A DNA stretch of 64,000 nt from Histoplasma ohiense (Eukaryota; Ascomycota; Eurotiomycetes; Onygenales; Ajellomycetaceae), in the NCBI GenBank assembly GCA_017607445.1, contig JAEVHH010000004.1:4216001-4280000 (forward strand), in the 5' to 3' direction. Shown here piece by piece: positions 34,987-46,410 of the stretch; the stretch's first letter is position 1; every line of letters begins with the position of its first letter. The position numbers and the translations under genes were made by a program. The notes under the pieces are model-generated. The model did no database searches. It was not told the DNA's origin and was given only the letters and a program-made list of their open reading frames with translations.

Positions 34987-37356
34987 TTGTCCGGAAATCG
35001 CACCACCTTCTTTTGTGATCTATTGTTCGCCTCCCCCGTGTTTCTTTGTCATATGGGGTCCTTCTTCGCGGCGCCTGAAGCATTTGCAAACCGACGAGGG
35101 AGGGATTGGGATGGTCTCCTGGTTCCCCTCTTCTGCTTCAGCTCCTCCTTTCGCGCTCTCTGGCCCGCGACCACGCTTACGGTCGGTCTGCGCCCTTTGT
35201 TGGGAAGAAAGGAATGCTCTTTTGTCCTCTATGAGACATCTATCGCGCAGGTTCAGGCATCGAGATGTCGTCGTCGGCTTTTCCCGTTCTGGCTAATTTT
35301 TGCTTTTTCGTTTTTTTTATTTTCTTTGATTTTATTTCTAATTAAAAAATTTTTTTTTTCTGTTTCTGCTTTTTTCCCCCTTGTTGGCAGTTGCTTTAGT
35401 TTCCTTCCTCCTGTTCGTTTGGTTTTTTTGTTTTGTTTTTATTTTCCGCTGTATTTTCCTTTCTTTTTATTTTATTTTATTTTATTTTATTTATTTATTT
35501 TTTTTGCAAACGACAATGAATTTAAAATCAAGGTACTTGATGACAAGGGGATGGGAAAAGTCAATGAGCAACTGGTCAAAGCAGCTGCCGTCGGGAACCT
35601 TAAAACCGCGAGATCTCAAAATTGTGCGTTTTCAAAAAACGCATGGAAAGCGAGAAAAGGGAAACGAAAAAAGAAAAGGAAAAAAAGAAAAATGAGAGAG
35701 AACGAGGACAAGGGAAAAGGACAAAAGGGCAAAAGGGAAATCAGCGGGGAACCAAAAGCCACCAACAAGGACGCCATGTCTGAAAAAAAGCCCCCGAATG
35801 GCAGGCCAGCGGTGGGGCAGGCAGGCCAGGCAGGCCTCGGGCGGGTTGCAAATTCTGCTGGGCTGACGGCGTATTACATATATTACATTACTCACCATAC
35901 GGGGCAGAGTCGGATTGCGTGCGGCAGGGCAGAGGCGTGGTAATCCACTTCCTGCCAGTCATAGCATTGGTACGGATATGGGACTTTTCTGTGGTCAACG
36001 AGTCAACGACCCATACCAACATTCGGGTGTGGTTTGAGGCCTTATTCCCCTCGAGAAATGGATTCTGCTGCTGTACATGAACATCTCGTCATGCAATAAC
36101 ATCAACTAACAATAACTACTAACTAATAGTTAACTAGTCAATAATAATATACTCGAAAATGTTGCTGCTTCACCCTCTGCCCATGAGAGCATTTTTGATG
36201 CTTACGTTGTGAGTATAAGATATCATGTTCCAGAGAAAACCTGCATTCTTTATTGGCTCTGATAGCTGTCTAGGAAAATAACGAATTGCTTCTGTTCTCC
36301 GAGAGCCCCAGCAACGACAACAACAACTACTAGTTACTGCTCCTCTGACCTAGATATCTCATCTCTCGATATCTCGTCTCAGCTCATCTTCTCTGCAATG
36401 TCTTTGTTCTCGGTTAGCGCGGCGCTAATCCCGCTATACCCACTTTCCATTGGCCAATCATTGGCTCCACACTAGTCCCGTTACGATATCGTTCTTGGGA
36501 ATGGCGTTCACCTCGCCGCTTTTGTGCCCCTTGGACACCGCTCAATCTATAAAAATCAACTCCCTCAAACGACCCACGCACTTGCTTCTCCTCTTTCTCC
36601 CTCATTCTTCATCTCTTGCACCCAGGTGCACTGATCCCTTCCACCTGCATGGGATGGTAGCCGTGATATGCGTCCTACGCTGGCGGGGTTGCTGAAACGG
36701 CTGTCGGAGAATCTGGCAGACGCCGCTGCTTCTATCGGTTTCTAGGCCATCCATGCTCTACTGCTGCCCCTCGATTTCCCTCGATTTCCTAGACTTCTTT
36801 AGAGCCAGTCCGTTGCTCGCAGAGTGAGCCTCAATGAAAGGTTTTTCCTCTTTGCCATACTGTATCGTCTGGGCCAGGGTGCCCGGCATTCCCTCCCGTT
36901 CATCATAACCATGTTCCCATCAGGCCTGATTTCCACAGTCTTGTTTTCGTTCCTTAGAAGTTGTGATAATTGAACATAATTGGCAGGGGCCGGCCATCAG
37001 TCCCAAGTAGCTATTTCTAATGGGGATGGGCACGTCAACTTCGCAAGCAGGACTCAAGGAATGGAGGAAATATCCTTGTCAATTGTCCAGTCACAGTGGG
37101 GCCGGCGCTTCATTGCTATGAACTATTTCCAGACCAGAGAAATGAACTCCTCCGGTCAAATTTCCATTATGGAGTATACATTAAGAGACTAGCACTCTCT
37201 TTTTGCCTCTTGAAATCAGTTTACAACCAGCAGGTAGAGGAACAATTTCATCGTTCTTCAGCGGCTATCATCCAGGGTTAGACAGCCGACGCTCTGTTTT
37301 AGACCATCTCATACTGCGCTTATCTGTCGTCAAACCATCTCCTCACCAATCAGAAG
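34987..37356. other. Intergenic upstream of Gln/His gene
   Basis: 2.4 kb. The left kilobase is the upstream region of the Gln/His-rich gene and contains a (TTTTA)n-type tract at 35467-35500. The plus-strand frame running through 34588-35943 is the antisense of the repeat plus low-complexity sequence. 36.0-37.3 kb has no convincing protein, though the 5' end of the ankyrin relic may lie here. Confidence 0.45.
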
Positions 37357-39599
37357 TTGGACACGATTGTCGAATGGATTGTTGCTAATGCAGGACGCCT
37401 ACCCCTATTCGATCTCTTAAAATTTCCTTCTGCCACTTTGGCGATATTCATGCTTCAGCTGCTAAGTTGTGCGGTATCACTCGGGCATGCGAGCCTGATA
37501 AGCTCCCTGATCCAAGTATGTATGGCTTTCGATGATCCTGGACGCATACTCCAAAGTCACGGGTTACTTTTGATCGCAATTTCTGATAACCAGCTTGAGC
37601 TCGCTAGTCGCATTTTGGATACTGGATTGACTTTGGAGAAATTTCCTTTTTATCCTGACGTCATCGCCAAAAAAGGTCTCAATGAGATGTTAAAGCTTCT
37701 CTTATTGAGAGGCATGCGGCTTGATAATATCCGGTCCTGGCGCTGGTATTCGTTGTTAGAGGGTGTCGTGGAGGAAGGCAAGACAGCACTTGTAAAATTG
37801 CTAGTGGGCAACTCACCTAATGATATTGACATTCCTGACTCAGAATTGTTTGATATCCTAGCTTCATTACAATTTACAATTTATTAATCAGAAACAAGGC
37901 AAGTGTCACGTCAGAGCCGGGAAAGGGTGGCAAAACAATCCTTCAGCGCGCTGCAGCTGCTGGAAATATCAGACTGTTCAAGCATATTGTCCAGCACCGA
38001 CACGCAGATGTCAATGAGCCCCGGATGCTTTCAGTGGAAGAACTGCGCTTCAAACTGCCGTAGAATCCAATTCAGCTAATAGTCTTGAGAAAATGCGATT
38101 ATTGCTTTCAGCCGGTGCTGATTGGGCCTCCTGCAGAAGCAGCAGGTATAACAGCGTTACGGGGTGCTGCGAGTACGGGAAACGTGGCTAAAGCAGAATT
38201 TCTGCTTGCTTCCAACGCACAACTCGAGCTATTCTCTGAGCAGTATGGTTATACAGCACTTCACAACGCAATCGAAAACAGGCAGCCGCATATGGTAGCT
38301 TTTCTTTTACAGCGCGGAGCAAGTCCCTTCAGTGGGTCTTCCGCCCACACTGGCTGGATTTCTTTGCAAGAAGCATTCTGGAATTGCGACATTCAAATTG
38401 TTTCTCTCTTTTACTTCCCTGCCTTCCCATATGCAAACCTTAACTATCCAGAGGCAGCGATTAGCAGTCGCAACCTAGAACTTACCAAAGTCCTTCTCGG
38501 TTTAGGTGCTGATGCGAACGCCCCAGGCGCTTTTGTTGGAGGTAGAACTGTCCTGCAAAGTGCCATAATCGCAGCAGACTTCGAAGCGTTGCGGCTACTG
38601 CTAGAAAGAGAAGCTCGATTTCCGGCAGATCGCAGCATCTTGTCTACTTTACAGAGGCTGGAACAAACGGATTGTACCTGACGGACGAGCCTACGACCGT
38701 TGCTAAGAGCGAGAATTCATACCACCGGAAAAGCCAAAAATTTACAGAACTCATAGAACTAGTTGTGTGAAGTGAGTGGCTTGGATATTACGACATTTCC
38801 CATAGTTTGGGTGAGAGAAGCGCTAGCATTCGCCATTTATACAAAAGCCATGTGTTTTTATCAATTCACTTCTCTCCAGCCCTGATGGGGAAGGTAATCG
38901 ATAAATCCTGCACCGGGTTACAACTAACCGTCTTGGTTGGCGACGTGAAGACCGCGAAGATTTTTGTCAAACACAGGACGAATGTTAACGAGCTCAGTTG
39001 CGAATGCTTCGTCGAGGAAACCGCACTCTCGCTTGCTGTTCAGCACAACCATATCGACCTTGTCAAATATTTACTCGCGCAATGGTGCCGTTATTGAACT
39101 CGCTTCCAACCGACGGACTGTTTTACAAACCGCCACGAGACACGGAAATCTGGGGCTTGTGCGATGTTTAGTGGAAACTGGAGGCGCAAATGTGAACACC
39201 CCTGTATGTGGAAGGTTCGAACGCACAGCCCCTCAGTGGGCAGCTGGGGCTGGCGACATCGAAATCGTGAGATATCTTCTGGCATGTGGAGCTGACGTCA
39301 ACGCTCTTCGGGCCTGCTGTGGTGGTGAAACCGCCCTCCACGCAGCTGCCATCTCATGATGCTAAGCAAGAGTAGCATTGATTTTGCTTGAAGCTGGGAC
39401 AGATGTCACTGCTCCAGCTGCAACTGCCAGTGGAAGAACCGCCATTGAAGGCGCAACAGATCATGGCCGACTAGATGTCGTATGCATGCTTTTCCAGATC
39501 TACCCGCCCGGCCAAGCCAAGAATGATCAGCTGAAGAGAGCGGACAAACTGGCAGAGAAGAACGAATACACTGGAATAATAAGGGTAATTCGCAGCTAG
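37357..39599 (+). pseudogene. Ankyrin-repeat protein pseudogene
   Basis: Ankyrin-type repeats run for over 2 kb in switching frames. Segment 1 (37357-37887) has VSLGHASLISSLIQVCMAF-like helices and stops. The next repeat (GKGGKTILQRAAAAGNIRLF) is in a new frame after about 37885, another (GRTALQTAVESNSANSLEK) after about 38030, another (GITALRGAASTGNVAKAEFL) after about 38110, which stops at 38681. Repeats resume as NRRTVLQTATRHGNLGLVRC and GGETALHAAAIS, where TGA and TAA stops follow at 39357 and 39363, then RTAIEGATDHGRLDVVCMLF to 39599. At least six separate lesions, mostly indels, so the gene is dead. Such proteins are common, fast-evolving accessory genes in filamentous fungi. The true 5' end is not clear. 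Confidence 0.85.
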
Positions 39600-40354
39600 C
39601 AGAACTGCGAAGGCTGATTGGGATTTGATCTATTCTTATTGTCCTCATTGCGGTCTCCTAATTTGGGGGCCTTGACTCAAAGCCCCACCCATACTTTGTG
39701 GAATACCGGATGCTGCTTCTGACTCTCCCACCTTCTCGAAGACGGATATCTATCTCAAATCCTAATGATCTGCTTTGGTTGAGAGGAAGAATCAAAAGTG
39801 TATATATATATATATATATAATAGCTGGTTGAGTGCTGGGTATGCAATAGAGGCAATCGGCAAAATCGAGCATGTAGAACTGTGCTGGAAAGAGGGCTAG
39901 CTTGGAATGTGATGTGTAATTAAGCCAGACTTTGCGTTCATTGCAATATATTTGTTTGTTTCGTGTTCAGGTAGTTATAATGTGCAAACATTGTAACTGC
40001 ACGGCACGGTATGGCCCCAAGAGATACTGGGCGAGCTTCATTACGTAGAAGTGTAAAAGTGAAGGACAAGAAATGGAAAGCAACGGGAGCGCCCACACGG
40101 ACCCCACGGCCAACGGTTGTTATCTATCTTAAAAATAGCATAAAAAAACATGTTCTACTATACAGACAGTGTTACATATCGCCAAAATACATACAAGACT
40201 ACATGCTCCTTTCCTAACCCTCCTGCTACAAAATTAAAACATCCATGCATACATTTAAGTACATACGTACAAGCCACCGCCGCCTCTCTCCTCTGGAGGC
40301 GCCGCCCCCCACTCCTCCTTTTGAAAAAAAATAAAAGAATAACACAAACCACAC
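39600..40354. other. Intergenic, ankyrin relic to NAM9 stop
   Basis: 750 bp with a (TA)n microsatellite at 39801-39820. No gene supported. The end nearest 40354 is the NAM9 3' flank. Confidence 0.5.
39801..39820. repeat. (TA)n microsatellite
   Basis: About ten TA units in intergenic sequence. Confidence 0.9.
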
Positions 40355-41975
40355 CTACCTCCGTCTCAAATACCACACAAATGCCGCGCCGTTAACAGAA
40401 TCAGGGTACGGCGACGGTACCTCCGACCGGCCCGGCCTCGCGACGGGATGGCGCAGATACACGGCGGCACAGATATTCTGGTTCACCTCCAGGTAGCGCG
40501 GGATGAACGCGAAGGCGCTCATGTAGTCGCGCGGCCGCCAGGGGGTGGCGTACGGCTTCAGACTGTCGATTGGGTTCTCGTGCAGCTGGTACAGGGCCTG
40601 GCGAAGGACTGTAAGGTCTTCCTCGGAGATCTGGGGGTGCGTGGATTCGTCCAGCGGGGCGGTGGGGTTTTCGATGGCTTGTTTGAGGGCGGCGGCGAGG
40701 ACGGGGTCTTGAGGGGTGCTTGGGGAGGATGTGGGTTTTGCGGAGGATTTTTCGTGGGGTGGCGGGGTTGGGAGGACGGATTCGGGGAGATTGGCGGAGG
40801 AGGTTGAGGAAGTGGTGGTGGTGGTGGAGGCTTGGCTTGAAGTGGAGGGTTCGGTTGTGGGTTTTGATTTCGAGGGGGATATATCGGCTAGGGCTTTTAG
40901 TTGGAGGAATTGGGCTTCGAGGTCTTCGACGACATCGGTGCTGGAGAAGGCGCTGGAGAGGGCTTGTCGGACACCCTTGCGGAAGTTGTTGAGGTTGAGC
41001 CTCTGGGCAGGGGCGGAGACATCCTTGTTGTTCATGAACTCCTTGGCCTGGGAAAGGAGGCGGGTTAATGTATTCCGGGCTTCGTCGGGAGATAGTTCTT
41101 TCTGTTCAGCTTTTTCAATAGGTTTCTCTGCTTCTTCTGCGTTTTCCGCAGGCCTCTCAGCTCCTTCAATGGGCCCAGATGTTTCTGCGGCTGCATTGGC
41201 GGTTTCATCCCTGGCTGCTTCCACCGGGGTCCGGTTGCGCCGTTTACGACCTCTGCGGCGTTGTTGAGGGTCCTTGGGCGCGCCCGTCGCAAACATCACT
41301 CGTTCGGGGTCTACTTGGAAAAGATCGCCCGGGTTCAAAAGGTATCCTGGGTATCTCATCTGTGTGAATTTGTTGAGCATTATGTGGAACATATCATTCG
41401 CTTTGCAACTTGGGGTTGGCCAACCTTCTTCCCATTGACAGTAACGGAACCATGAATAACAAACTGCCTCGCCTGCCTCGTGCTGCTGGCAAACATGGCA
41501 CGGAAGATAGCGACATCCAGCCTCCGCTCCAGCGGCGCAAAGGTCATCTGCATATGGGGCGTGAGCGGGGCCCTGCGCGGACCAACACCTTCCAAGCCGG
41601 ATCCTCGACCGGCGGATTCGAAGGAACCGTCGTTACGGGCGAGGTAATTGGCATCCATGGGCACGACGGAACGCAAGCGACGGGAGAACATTTTCTCCCA
41701 CTGCGATTCGCGGACCTGCTCGCCGTGGTATGTGCGGGCGAGGGACTTGGCGATCCATTTCTGCTGGAAGAATGTTTTGGAGGAGGTATGGGGGATGCTG
41801 GCGTGTTTGAGGTTGTAGAGGTTGACTTTGTTCCATGATTGAAGAACTTTCTGTGAGGGAAATTAGAATTGAACATATATATGCATATATGCAGAGGCAG
41901 GGGAATATGTAGACTCCTCCTACTGACCGCCGGTCTCCTCCCAGCCTTGACGAGCTTCCAGGGATCCGACCTCAT
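40355..41975 (-). CDS. NAM9: Mitochondrial small-subunit ribosomal protein uS4m
   Basis: Nam9 homologue, an early-assembling mitoribosome small-subunit protein of the S4 family. Three exons: 41928-41975, 41425-41850 and 40355-41359, giving 492 residues. Start MRSDPWKLVKAGRRPA joins KVLQSWNKVNLYNLKHASIP. The S4 RNA-binding domain reads RLDVAIFRAMFASSTRQARQ then FVIHGSVTVNGKK, and continues across intron 2 as MRYPGYLLNPGDLFQVDPE. Intron 2 (41360-41424) has a GTTGGC donor; reading through it gives a false end at 41380. A Pro/Glu/Thr/Ser-rich insert follows, then the conserved tail (YLEVNQNICAAVYLRHPVAR, ending FVWYLRRR). The long insert is usual for fungal Nam9 proteins, though its sequence is low-complexity. 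Confidence 0.92.
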
Positions 41976-43535
41976 GGTTGCGGGAAGCAACACTCAGCAG
42001 CAGCAGCAGCAATTGGCGCAGCAGAGAGGGCCGACCATGGAAGTTCCGTTTCCCTGCCTCTCTATATCCGCTCTATATCCTCTCTCTCTCTCTGTGTGTG
42101 TATGTTTCCTCTGCCCGTCTCGATAGCTTGTTGTTGGCTTCTTCACAGCGGTGGTTTCCTCATTTTCCGCACTCAAAATTCTTCCCAAAGGAGAAAAGAA
42201 ACGCCGGACCGACAGGACTAACATTATTCCATCGCCGGCACTTACGTAACCCACTCAGCCAATCGGCGCCCTCCGCGGGCCCTCGCTTAGCCTAGCGCCG
42301 TCCCTAGCGGCTCCGCCCGCCGTATAAATACCTCGCTCGCCCGCCTTTCTTTTGTCTTTTTTTCTTCTTTCTCTTCTTCATACTTACCTTGTTTGGGCAT
42401 CCGCGATCAAGAAGGCGGTCTGCCGTGGAGGGGCTCCTACATTGCACATCGTGGCGAGCCTTGCCACTCAACATCCTTCGGGGTTTTGACAGGCATATTC
42501 TTTGGCTCCCTCCTGGGATGGAATTCCTTCCTAGATCCTTTTCATCGTTCAGCTGCGCCTTGCTTGCGCGGTGACGGAGAAGAGAAGATGTGGTTTCAGG
42601 TTCAACACCTGCTGTGTTGGTAGATCCAGTGGAATATCAGCCGGATTTTTATACGGACGTGGGACAACTCTGAATCTCTGCACTGCGCTCTATTGGACCT
42701 TTTCATACAGCCCAGCCAGCGTTACAAGAAATACCTAAGTGCTTCCACAAAAGCGGCTTATTTTTTTCCCAACTACATCACGTGACTTATATAGCTTCTG
42801 TCCATCCCGATTAGGAATATAAATAAGTTGACCCGATGATCTCAACAGCGCAACATCTGCATAACCTCTTGCGTGGTGGAATTCCACTCGTTGCAAGGAA
42901 ATCGTGCATGATGCCGGTGTGTGATTTGATTCCCGAGCATATCTGCTACTTTTTTTTTTTTTTTTTTGGCGCTCCCCAGACTCCGCAGATTGTCGCGAGG
43001 CAGGCCAAGGCGAGCGTTCTTCCAATCATGAAGCTTCCCCTCCACATGTGCTGGCTGGAGCCATCAGAGTTTCCTGGTGCAACAACCGCTGGAGTTCGGC
43101 TTCAGATTTGTATTCTCATACTACGGACCGTGCTATGGAGTGTAGCCCGCCTGGTCCATGGTAGCATTGGCACGCACAACAGAAGCAACTGGCACCATAT
43201 TTGCCGATCAGTCAGTGACAGTGTTGCGTTCTACCACGCCCTACCCCGGCCAACCCTTGGGGACGGGGACATGCGCCCCTCTCCTGCTCCACTGCTGGAG
43301 ACCGTGCTCCGACGCAGAGCCTGTGCTACAATCCGTCGCGATGTTTGGCTGCATATGCCTCATGACCTGAGGCCGGATCCCCCCCCCCGAGCCGCTGTGA
43401 GGGAAACGTATTAAATGATCAATGTTTCCCGCCCAATTGATGCCAGAAAGGATTCCTCCATGGTGATCAGACGTTGAAAAATTCCCCGCTAATAATATCT
43501 TCCTATTCACTGTGCCTGGGAGAGCGTCGTTCGCT
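41976..43535. other. Divergent intergenic region NAM9/GDPD
   Basis: 1.6 kb between divergent genes. Contains a TATA-like box near 42323 followed by a pyrimidine-rich tract, and short ORFs only. A T run of 16 lies at 42951-42967. No protein-coding gene supported. Confidence 0.5.
42320..42390 (+). promoter_or_regulatory. TATA box with pyrimidine-rich initiator tract
   Basis: GTATAAATAC at about 42323-42332 is followed by 50 nt of almost pure C/T, a common fungal core-promoter arrangement for strongly expressed genes. The nearest plus-strand ATG frame of any size is the GDPD gene, 1.2 kb downstream. It may drive a long leader for that gene or an unseen transcript. Confidence 0.4.
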
Positions 43536-44894
43536 ATGTATCTCACCTCCGTCACTCTTTTGGTGGGCGCGCTGGCCCCTGGCCTGACTGTCGCCGCTCC
43601 CAGACCCGAGTGGCCGGGGTGGCCGGGATGGCCGGGGCGCCCGCGCCCCATTTCCAATATCCAGATCGGTCCCCGCCCCTTCTACCTCGTCGACCAGATG
43701 GATGAGGGTAGTCTAAAGAAGAAGCTTGAGAGCTGCAAGGAGCGCCGAAACACCCCCTCCGACTTCTCCATCAGCCACCGCGGCGCCCCACTGCAATTCC
43801 CAGAACACACCAAGGAGTCTTGGTTAGCCGCTGCGCGCGAGGGTGCTGGCATCATCGAGTGCGACGTGGCCTTCACCAAGGACCTCCAGCTCGTCTGTCG
43901 CCATTCCCAGTGCGACCTACACACCACCACAAACATCCTCACCGTCCCCGAACTGGCCGCGAAGTGCACGAAACCCTTCACCCCAGCCTCCGCGGACGGC
44001 AAAACAAAAGCCTCCGCCAAATGCTGCACAAGCGACATTACCCTTGCCGAATTCAAGTCCCTCTGCGGCAAAATGGACTCCTCAGATCCCACCGCCATGA
44101 CCCCGGAGCAATACCAGAGTGGCGTCATGGACTGGCGCACGAGCCTGTACAACGATGGCTGCCCCCAACTGCAGTCGCATGCCGAATTCATCTCCCTGAT
44201 CAACTCGCTCGGTCTCAAGTTCACCTCGGAGCTCAAGACGCCCGAGGTCCCCATGCCCTTCCCATCCCCTGGCGGCAAGAACTACACCCAGGAGATGTAC
44301 GCACAGCAACTCGTTGACGAGTTCCACGCCGCGCGCATCCAGCCGTCCCGCGTATTCCTCCAGTCCTTCCTGCCCGCTGACATCTTTTACTGGATCGCCA
44401 AGGAGCCTGCCTTTGCGCGTCAGGCTATCTATCTGGACGAGCGTGTCGATACCCCCGAGGGATACGAAGAGGCTGTCAGAGGCATGAGGGATCTGGCGAA
44501 GCGGGGAGTGAAGATTATGGGCCCGCCCATCTTTGCTCTTTTGGACCTGGAGGATGATGGTGACGATAAGAATAGCAAGCACAAACCACCCGGAAATGGT
44601 AGCGGCAGCGGCAACGGAAATAACAAGAAACCACGCATCGTACCATCTACATACGCTAAGGCGGCGAAGAAAGCCGGCCTCGGTCTGGTTACGTGGTCAT
44701 TGGAGAGATCGGGTCCGCTGAAAAATGTGGCGGCTGACAAGGAATATTATTACCAGACGCTGGCCGGAGCGGTGGATGGCGATGGGGATGTCTATGACGT
44801 CGTGGATGCGTTGGCGAAGCGAGTTGGCGTAAAGGGCATGTTTTCAGACTGGCCTGCTACGGTTACTTACTATGCCAACTGTATGGGGAAGTGA
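43536..44894 (+). CDS. Secreted glycerophosphodiester phosphodiesterase
   Basis: GDPD-family enzyme that hydrolyses glycerophosphodiesters to glycerol-3-phosphate plus an alcohol, probably outside the cell. Single exon, 452 residues. The open frame extends 8 codons upstream to a GTG, but the ATG at 43536 gives a clean signal peptide (MYLTSVTLLVGALAPGLTVA) and is chosen. A WPGWPGWPG repeat follows. Catalytic features: SHRGAPLQFPEHT (His81, Glu90), IIECDVAFTKD (Glu108, Asp110) and VCRH (His123). Family-like C-terminal motifs include GLVTWSLERSGPL and GVKGMFSDWPATVTYYANC. A Lys/Gly/Asn/Ser-rich insertion (around KHKPPGNGSGSGNGNNKK) sits in a loop. No transmembrane or GPI signal is seen at the C-terminus. 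Confidence 0.9.
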   Translation: MYLTSVTLLVGALAPGLTVAAPRPEWPGWPGWPGRPRPISNIQIGPRPFYLVDQMDEGSLKKKLESCKERRNTPSDFSISHRGAPLQFPEHTKESWLAAAREGAGIIECDVAFTKDLQLVCRHSQCDLHTTTNILTVPELAAKCTKPFTPASADGKTKASAKCCTSDITLAEFKSLCGKMDSSDPTAMTPEQYQSGVMDWRTSLYNDGCPQLQSHAEFISLINSLGLKFTSELKTPEVPMPFPSPGGKNYTQEMYAQQLVDEFHAARIQPSRVFLQSFLPADIFYWIAKEPAFARQAIYLDERVDTPEGYEEAVRGMRDLAKRGVKIMGPPIFALLDLEDDGDDKNSKHKPPGNGSGSGNGNNKKPRIVPSTYAKAAKKAGLGLVTWSLERSGPLKNVAADKEYYYQTLAGAVDGDGDVYDVVDALAKRVGVKGMFSDWPATVTYYANCMGK

Positions 44895-45488
44895 ATGATA
44901 ATATTGTAGGCCCTAGCGGAGATGAGGACGTTGCTCTAGAGATCGCTATATCCAGCTAGGTGGCCTGGTGGGTTTGAAGTGAGGAGGGTAGGTGTATGTG
45001 TTTAGATCTGGTATTGTAAATATTTCCTGTAAATATATACGAGTGTGTGAATATATATTTTGGTAGATAAAAGCTAATTGAATACGCGGATAGAATATTA
45101 ATTATGTGGATTTGGGGAATACTGTTCCGAAGGCATCTACGAGTATGAAATTCCAACGAGCATGATTGAGGAATATATGTTTCTAGGTTATATCAGGTGC
45201 CGAAACATCCGTTTTGGAGTTTACAAGGACCCAGACTCGCTCAGGACATCCGGGGATAAATTTCTAGAACCCTTCGCTGTGTTGGATGGACAAACTTTAA
45301 ACTGGCAAATTCAATGGCGGATATAGAGATTATACTACGCAAAAAAAAAAAAAAAAAGCGCAGAGAAATAAATTACCGTTGTCAAGTCCAATGGTCCCCT
45401 CAATATATTTTACCCCTTTTCAACCTCCTTCAAAACGCGGAGGAGTCTCGCATCGCAGAGACTCACTGAGGCGAAGGGCTTTCTTGAC
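44895..45488. other. Convergent intergenic region
   Basis: About 600 bp of shared 3' flank between GDPD and the PIP-box gene. AT-rich, with an A run of 17 at 45341-45357. No gene supported. Confidence 0.5.
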
Positions 45489-46410
45489 TTAGCTCTCCTC
45501 ACTAATATCATCCATCGCAATGTCGTCCGCCACCCCATCGTTATCGCTGCCATCATCATCCTTTCTTTTCCTCTTCGCCTCCTCCACCCCCACCCCAACC
45601 CCCCCCTTTCCCAGCCCCAAAAAACACATCAAGCCTCTGCTGCCCCTTCTCCCTCTTCTCAACCCGAACCTTCTCCCCCGCCAGCACAGGCGGCAACTCT
45701 CTCACCCTCCTCCCCGCATCCTTCAGCAACTCCACCTCCCTCTCCCGCTGGCCCTTGACGCTCGGAACCGACCACCCCCCCCCCCCCGCCCGCCGATACG
45801 CAAGCTTATACTTCGAGCCAGCCATGCGCGTATCGTATGTGTTCGCATCCAGCTTCCTGACGAACTGGTGCGCGACGATGAACCAGTGATACTCGGTGCC
45901 GACCGCCGCGCCGGTGCCCTGCGGCGCCCGCCGGCGTCCTGCCCGCCGTTTTGTCGCGCGGTAGTCTATCTTCCACAGATCCGGCTCCTCCTTGGTCTCG
46001 TGCCAGAGACCCGGCTGGTATTCCCAGGTGTGCGAGCCACCGACGGCCATGCCGGTGTAGACCTGGCCCTTGAAGGTTTTCAGGGCGTTGTATCCGCTGT
46101 GGTGGCTTGAGTGCTCCGGTTCCGTTGGGGATGTTGGCTTTGTGCTGGGGTCGGAGTCGGGGTCGGGGTCGGGGTCGGGGTTAGAGAGTCCAGGGACTAC
46201 TTTAGCTTCGTCGAGAAGAGAGGGGTTGCGTGGCACGGATGCATCTTTAGGAGGGGATATTGGGCGTGTGGTATCTTTATGTTGTTGGGGTTTTGTTTCT
46301 TGTGTTTCTTGCTTTTCCCTGTCTTTCTCCCCATGGGCTTCTCTGGGCGAGGATCTTGGATGCAGTTGGGAAGAGGGAGTGCGTTTCTTTGCGCGTTTCG
46401 CCGGCGGCAT
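45489..46410 (-). CDS. Basic protein with PCNA-interaction (PIP) box
   Basis: ATG at 46410 (MPPAKRAKKRTPSSQLHPRS) opens a 284-codon frame stopping at 45556. The N-terminal half is basic and disordered with a probable nuclear signal. The core (HTWEYQPGLWHETKEEPDLW; GTEYHWFIVAHQFVRKLDAN; YDTRMAGSKYKLAYRR) is a conserved-looking domain I cannot name. Residues 257-264, QQRLDVFF, match the PIP-box consensus QxxLxxFF exactly. Just beyond is an 8-nt G run on the coding strand (45599-45606). In the ORF frame the tail is Gly-rich and stops, while one frame over it is a plausible acidic tail (EEAKRKRKDDDGSDNDGVAD, ending DDISEES at 45489). A homopolymer length error or polymorphism is likely, and 45489 is given as the end on that basis. 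A replication or repair role is inferred from the PIP box only. Confidence 0.65.

Noticed and set aside
34588..35943. 451-codon plus-strand frame rich in Leu
   Set aside because: Its first part is the antisense of the Gln/His triplet repeat and its second part is T-rich intergenic sequence. Composition is biased and no domain is visible.
41065..41292. Minus-strand frame overlapping NAM9
   Set aside because: Out-of-frame shadow of the Pro/Glu/Ala-rich NAM9 exon.
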